This document shows, piece after piece, positions 60,559 through 64,000 of a stretch of 64,000 nt of DNA. Numbering within the stretch: position 1 is the first letter of the stretch; each line of letters starts with the position of its first letter. A program made the position numbers and the translations under genes. The DNA comes from Bacteroidota bacterium (GTDB lineage Bacteria > Bacteroidota > Bacteroidia > Flavobacteriales > Weeksellaceae), in NCBI GenBank assembly GCA_018902795.1, contig JAHIQD010000019.1:186001-250000 (forward strand), given 5' to 3'. The notes under the pieces are model-generated. The model saw only the letters and a list, made by a program, of their open reading frames with translations. It did no database searches and was not told the origin of the DNA.

Positions 60559-61242
60559 TTATGACGGTTTGTTGATAATGTCTAAAAAGTCAGTAGAAAG
60601 ATGCTGTACTTTCAGAACGAATTTATCAATTCTTGTTAAAAGTAAATTGTAGAAAAAGTTCGAAGGAATTGCTACTGCCAAACCCATCGCTGTCTGTCCT
60701 AAAGCGGTATAAATACCTTCGGACAGCGTCTTAGGCGAGAAAGAACCTTCTGCATTTGACATGCTGAAGAATGCCATAATCAGTCCAATTACCGTTCCCA
60801 AAAGTCCTAACATTGGTGCTAAACTTGGTACCGAAGCTAAAAGGTTGAGGTTTTTTTCCAGTTTGGAAACTTCAATCTGTGCCTGGCTTTCCATTGCGCT
60901 TACAATATCCGAAATCGGTCTGCCGATTCTCGTAATCCCTTTTTCAAGAATTCTTGCTTCCGGGGTGTTCTGTCTTACACAATAATCCACTGCGGCATCC
61001 ACCCGTCCCTGATTCAAAAGATCCTGAATGTTATTCATCAGATTGGTATCGTTGATTTTCAACATCCGGTTGATGTAAAAAAGCCGCTCGAGGAAGATGT
61101 AGAGGGAGAAAACGCCCAGTGCAATAACTGTGCACATTACGATGTTGGCGAAAAGATTGCCGTGAAACATGATTTTCCAGAAAGAAAAAACTTGTTCCTG
61201 AGTTTCGGGGGTTATGGCTTGAACTGCTGTTTGTAAGAACAT
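60559..61242 (-). CDS. exbB: ExbB/TolQ family proton channel protein
   Basis: A 227-aa protein with three membrane helices, the second and third framing the conserved MLGLLGTVIGLIMAF and TALGQTAMGLAVAIPSNFFYN. Assembles as a pentamer around ExbD and converts proton flow to motion. First gene of the exbB-exbD-tonB-like operon. No clear -7 box upstream; 61243-61413 holds an imperfect inverted repeat. Confidence 0.93.
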   Translation of the reverse strand: MFLQTAVQAITPETQEQVFSFWKIMFHGNLFANIVMCTVIALGVFSLYIFLERLFYINRMLKINDTNLMNNIQDLLNQGRVDAAVDYCVRQNTPEARILEKGITRIGRPISDIVSAMESQAQIEVSKLEKNLNLLASVPSLAPMLGLLGTVIGLIMAFFSMSNAEGSFSPKTLSEGIYTALGQTAMGLAVAIPSNFFYNLLLTRIDKFVLKVQHLSTDFLDIINKPS

Positions 61243-61318
61243 TTATTAAAATTTATAATTAAAAACTGAACGGGAAAAATAGCTTAATATTGTTAAAAAG
61301 CTGTATTGGGTATGACAT

Positions 61319-61403
61319 TGCAGAACTGTAAAGACCAAAAACCGTTGTCAGCTTACCGTGACCGATAAGCGGATGCGGGCTTCGTCACTTTAACATTCTG
61401 CAA
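61319..61403. repeat. Imperfect inverted repeat upstream of exbB
   Basis: TTGCAGAACTGTAAAG (61319-61334) and CTTTAACATTCTGCAA (61388-61403) pair at most positions around about 53 bp, itself able to form smaller GC-containing stems. Possible regulatory structure or remnant; purpose unknown. Confidence 0.4.
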
Positions 61404-61413
61404 AACTGAGAAG

Positions 61414-61872
61414 TTAATCGTCAACTACAATTTCGTCCGGTCTGAAATTGCATTTCAGTTTAAAAGGGATTGTTTCATCCGAACCGGTATAAAAATCATT
61501 GATATTCCCTTTCCAGAAAAGCTCCAGATCGCCGGTTTGGTTCCTGTCAAAAGACAGGTCGCTGTTGTAAAGATAGGCGTCTTCATCATCAAAAAGATCC
61601 ACTCCGGTAAAAGTATCGTCGTCGGAATCGTTTATTTCAAAAGTTTTCCCCTCGATTTCAGCATCATCGATCGGAAAATCGAAAACATTCATCGAAAGTT
61701 GCGGGAAATGATACTGAAGCGAATCGTCATCCACATGATCCAAAGAATCATCTGTTATAATTTCAACTTCCAGAAAATGTTGCTTGTTGCTGTAAACCGC
61801 TTTGCAGTAAGTACTTTTGATATGGTATTTAAGGGTTTCTTCAGGATGGTAGATTTTTAAAATCCCTTTCAT
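61414..61872 (-). CDS. Acidic protein of unknown function
   Basis: A 152-aa soluble protein rich in Asp (HVDDDSLQYH, DDTFTGVDLFDDEDAYL) without a signal peptide, membrane helix or recognised domain. The Asp-rich blocks could bind cations, but no EF-hand is clear. A promoter with TTTG-N18-TATCTTTG lies upstream, so it is expressed. It sits alone between exbB and the DUF885 gene. Unknown function. Confidence 0.78.
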   Translation of the reverse strand: MKGILKIYHPEETLKYHIKSTYCKAVYSNKQHFLEVEIITDDSLDHVDDDSLQYHFPQLSMNVFDFPIDDAEIEGKTFEINDSDDDTFTGVDLFDDEDAYLYNSDLSFDRNQTGDLELFWKGNINDFYTGSDETIPFKLKCNFRPDEIVVDD

Positions 61873-61922
61873 TTCTTTAGGAAAAAAATAATGTTAAATA
61901 ATTGATTGTGAAACTGATTCAA

Positions 61923-61951
61923 CAAAGATAAAAAATTGATTGATTGCGCAA
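61923..61951 (-). promoter_or_regulatory. Promoter of the acidic unknown protein
   Basis: On the minus strand TTG (61951-61949), 18-bp spacer, TATCTTTG (61930-61923). Confidence 0.6.
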
Positions 61952-62121
61952 AATATTTTATTGGTTTTTTAAAAATTATGGCGGACAAAAGCGTTTCCGG
62001 CGGTTTTTTAATGAAGTGTAAAATAAGCAGTTTGTTTTGCCGGAACAAAACAAGTCAATTAATTAAATTTTAACTTTTTATAGGTGAAAAATATTAAATT
62101 AGCGTTTTGAAAAAAGTAAAA

Positions 62122-63915
62122 ATGAAAAATATTCTTTATAAAATCCTTTTCGGATTCGGAATTGTGGTAGGCATGGTTTCATGTAAAAAGACAGATTCTC
62201 CGCTTACCAAAGTAACGCCAGCTGATCTGGATTCTATTGCTTCCAACTATTATGAACAGTATCTGAAGCTTTATCCTTTAGAAGCTACTGCTCAGGGTGA
62301 TTTAAGGTACAATGACCAGCTGCCGATTAACATTGACAAAGATTTTATTTCCGGAGAAATTTCCTTTTACAATTCGGTTCAGAATCAGTTGAAAAAAGTA
62401 GATTATAAAAGTTTGAGTGATGAAAACAAAACGGTTTATGATGTACTGGATTATACCCTGAAAGATAAAACCGAGATCTACGCTTACCACCCGGAATATA
62501 TTCCTTTTACCCAGTTTTACGGTCTTCCTTTAGACTTGCCTTTATTAGGAAGCGGAGAAGGAAGCCAACCCTTTAAAACCGAAAAAGATTACAGCGACTG
62601 GCTGAAAAGAGTGGAGAAATTCCCTTTATGGATGGATACCGCTATGGAAAACTTCCGAGAAGGAATTGCCAATAATTATGTTTTGCCGAAAAAACTGGTA
62701 GTAAAAATGATTCCGCAAATGAAAGCGGAAGAAATCACCACCACTGATTTTGATAAGAATATCTTTTACGGACCCATCAGAAATTTTCCCAAAGCCTTTA
62801 CAGAAGATCAGAAACAGAAATTCACGAAAGCGTATAAAGAAATGATTACTCAGAAGATAATTCCTACGTATACCAAAATGGGTAATTTTCTGGAGACTGT
62901 ATATTTACCAAAAGCCCGTTCAACAGACGGAATTAACGCTTTACCAAAAGGACACGAGATTTACGCATATTATGTGAAAAGCCAAACCACGACCAATAAG
63001 ACCCCTGAAGAAATTAATAAAATCGGTTTGGAACAGGTTGCAATGCTGCGCAAAGAAATGGAAAAAGTAAAACAGCAGGTGGGATTCAGTGGCACTTTGG
63101 AAGAATTTATCAGTCATGTAAAAACCGATCCGAAAGCAATGCCTTATAAAACAAATAAAGAAGTTTTAGATGCGTTCAGCCGGATTTTGGCAAAAATCAC
63201 CCCCAAACTCAACACCATGTTCAGCGTGACTCCGAAAACTCCTTTTGAGATCCGCCAGACCGAAAAGTTCCGTGAAGCCAGTGCCAGTGCGGAATACAAA
63301 GTAGGAACACCGGATGGCAAAAGACCGGGAATATTTTACATTCCGCTTCCCGATCCTTCAAAATTTAATGTGACCTCCGGCATGGAAAGTCTTTTTTTAC
63401 ATGAAGCAATTCCGGGACATCATTATCAGATTTCCTTACAGCAGGAAAATACAAAACTCCCGAAATTTATGCGGTTCGGCTGGTCCAACGCATTTGGTGA
63501 AGGCTGGGCGCATTACTGCGAAACACTGGGCCCGGAATTCGGACTTTATACAGATCCATATCAGAAAATGGGTTATCTGAGCGATCAGATGCTTCGCGCA
63601 GTGCGGCTTGTGGTGGACACCGGGATTCATACAGGGAAGATGACAAGAGAAGAAGCGATTCAGTACTTTCTGAGCAATATTTCCTATGATGAAGCGGGAG
63701 CTGTTGCTGAGATTGAGCGTTATATGGCGATGCCCGGACAGGCACTGGGTTACAAAATCGGCGCGCTGAGAATTCGTGAACTGCGGGATAAATACCAGAA
63801 ACAACTTGGCAGCCGCTTCAGTTTGGCGAAATTCCATGATGAGATTTTAAATCAGGGAACTTTACCGTTAGATGTCCTAGACCGCAAAATGGAGCTTTGG
63901 GCAAAAAAGCAGTAA
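62122..63915 (+). CDS. DUF885 family lipoprotein, putative metallopeptidase
   Basis: A 597-aa lipoprotein with signal peptide and lipobox (MVSC; Cys20 counted from ATG 62122) and a long helical DUF885 domain. The signature LFLHEAIPGHHYQ (about 432-444) and GWSNAFGEGWAHYCE are present and are thought to bind zinc; activity is inferred from the family. Start ATG 62122 preferred over an in-frame TTG at 62107, since it gives a standard signal peptide; a degenerate -7 box (TAAATTAG, 62095-62102) is just upstream. Confidence 0.88.
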   Translation: MKNILYKILFGFGIVVGMVSCKKTDSPLTKVTPADLDSIASNYYEQYLKLYPLEATAQGDLRYNDQLPINIDKDFISGEISFYNSVQNQLKKVDYKSLSDENKTVYDVLDYTLKDKTEIYAYHPEYIPFTQFYGLPLDLPLLGSGEGSQPFKTEKDYSDWLKRVEKFPLWMDTAMENFREGIANNYVLPKKLVVKMIPQMKAEEITTTDFDKNIFYGPIRNFPKAFTEDQKQKFTKAYKEMITQKIIPTYTKMGNFLETVYLPKARSTDGINALPKGHEIYAYYVKSQTTTNKTPEEINKIGLEQVAMLRKEMEKVKQQVGFSGTLEEFISHVKTDPKAMPYKTNKEVLDAFSRILAKITPKLNTMFSVTPKTPFEIRQTEKFREASASAEYKVGTPDGKRPGIFYIPLPDPSKFNVTSGMESLFLHEAIPGHHYQISLQQENTKLPKFMRFGWSNAFGEGWAHYCETLGPEFGLYTDPYQKMGYLSDQMLRAVRLVVDTGIHTGKMTREEAIQYFLSNISYDEAGAVAEIERYMAMPGQALGYKIGALRIRELRDKYQKQLGSRFSLAKFHDEILNQGTLPLDVLDRKMELWAKKQ

Positions 63916-63956
63916 GTGTAGTAATGCCTGATTTAATGTTTAGAGAATTTAACAAA

Positions 63957-63990
63957 TTGCTTCATTTCAATTAAAAAGTAATTATATTTG
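63957..63990 (+). promoter_or_regulatory. Promoter of a gene beyond the window
   Basis: TTG (63957-63959), spacer 23 bp, TATATTTG (63983-63990). No start codon appears in the remaining bases, so the gene lies outside the window. Confidence 0.5.
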
Positions 63991-64000
63991 TTTATTATTG

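Noticed and set aside
1..64000. CRISPR array, IS element, prophage or rRNA operon
   Set aside because: No regularly spaced repeats, transposase, integrase, phage structural genes or rRNA sequence were seen.

Overview
The window looks like chromosomal DNA of a member of Bacteroidota, class Flavobacteriia, most likely the Chryseobacterium/Kaistella group (Weeksellaceae). The grounds are AT-rich DNA, many promoters with the Bacteroidota -7 box TAnnTTTG, two GLPGLI-family proteins, a SprE/PorW-type type IX secretion lipoprotein, a type III glutamine synthetase, DUF3078 and DUF6122 proteins, and few Shine-Dalgarno sequences. Genus assignment is inference. No prophage, insertion sequence, integrase, CRISPR array or rRNA operon was seen; one tRNA gene (Val, anticodon UAC) is present.

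Layout. 1-2915: end of an unknown gene, LD-carboxypeptidase, YraN, a short-chain dehydrogenase and TsaB, all plus. 2972-7437: SprE/PorW, Maf, KdsC-like phosphatase and a DUF2520 dehydrogenase-like protein, all minus. 7544-9201: ECF sigma factor, a single-pass membrane partner (putative anti-sigma) and a Spy-like secreted protein. 9453-13962: LepA, a secreted M14 peptidase and a JmjC/cupin-8 protein. 14130-19325: an outer-membrane carboxypeptidase-regulatory/beta-barrel protein, GLPGLI, DinB (opposite strand), GLPGLI. 19469-21909: feoA-feoB-Cys-rich peptide (ferrous iron uptake). 21985-25388: GlmM, a ParE/RelE-type toxin-antitoxin pair and a TPR protein. 25468-29907: CoaX, secreted M1 peptidase and an uncharacterised 561-aa protein. 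30112-33322: GlnN and an NlpC/P60 lipoprotein. 33722-39464: mreB-mreC-mreD-mrdA-rodA, the rod-shape/elongasome cluster. 39719-43686: hemA-hemC-hemD-hemE for tetrapyrrole synthesis. 43752-50580: mostly small housekeeping and accessory genes (GNAT, DUF1905/YdeI, META, SemiSWEET, HflX, AlkD-like, DUF6122, Ca2+/H+ antiporter, truncated haemoglobin, YkgJ-type, a small secreted protein). 50770-57030: GdhA, DprA, rhomboid, DUF3078, YifB. 57686-63915: tRNA-Val, FolC, a TonB/ExbD/ExbB-type energy-transduction operon, an acidic unknown protein and a DUF885 lipoprotein.

How the parts fit. Most genes are core metabolism and envelope biology. Cell-wall themes recur (LdcA, GlmM, NlpC/P60, elongasome), as do iron/haem themes (Feo, Hem enzymes, truncated haemoglobin, TonB-ExbBD). 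Ammonia assimilation is represented by GlnN and GdhA.

The least ordinary material is in five places: (i) the beta-barrel/GLPGLI locus; (ii) a two-copy intergenic repeat (about 9305-9380 and 49557-49636), each copy just upstream of a promoter; (iii) a perfect 22-bp inverted repeat at 59162-59209 whose T and A runs are placed opposite to an intrinsic terminator; (iv) promoters whose -7 box ends only 4-10 nt before the start codon, predicting leaderless mRNAs; (v) a decayed-looking 57031-57650 stretch. I see no strong case for a large new multi-gene system; the GLPGLI/beta-barrel locus and the uncharacterised protein next to glnN are the best candidates.
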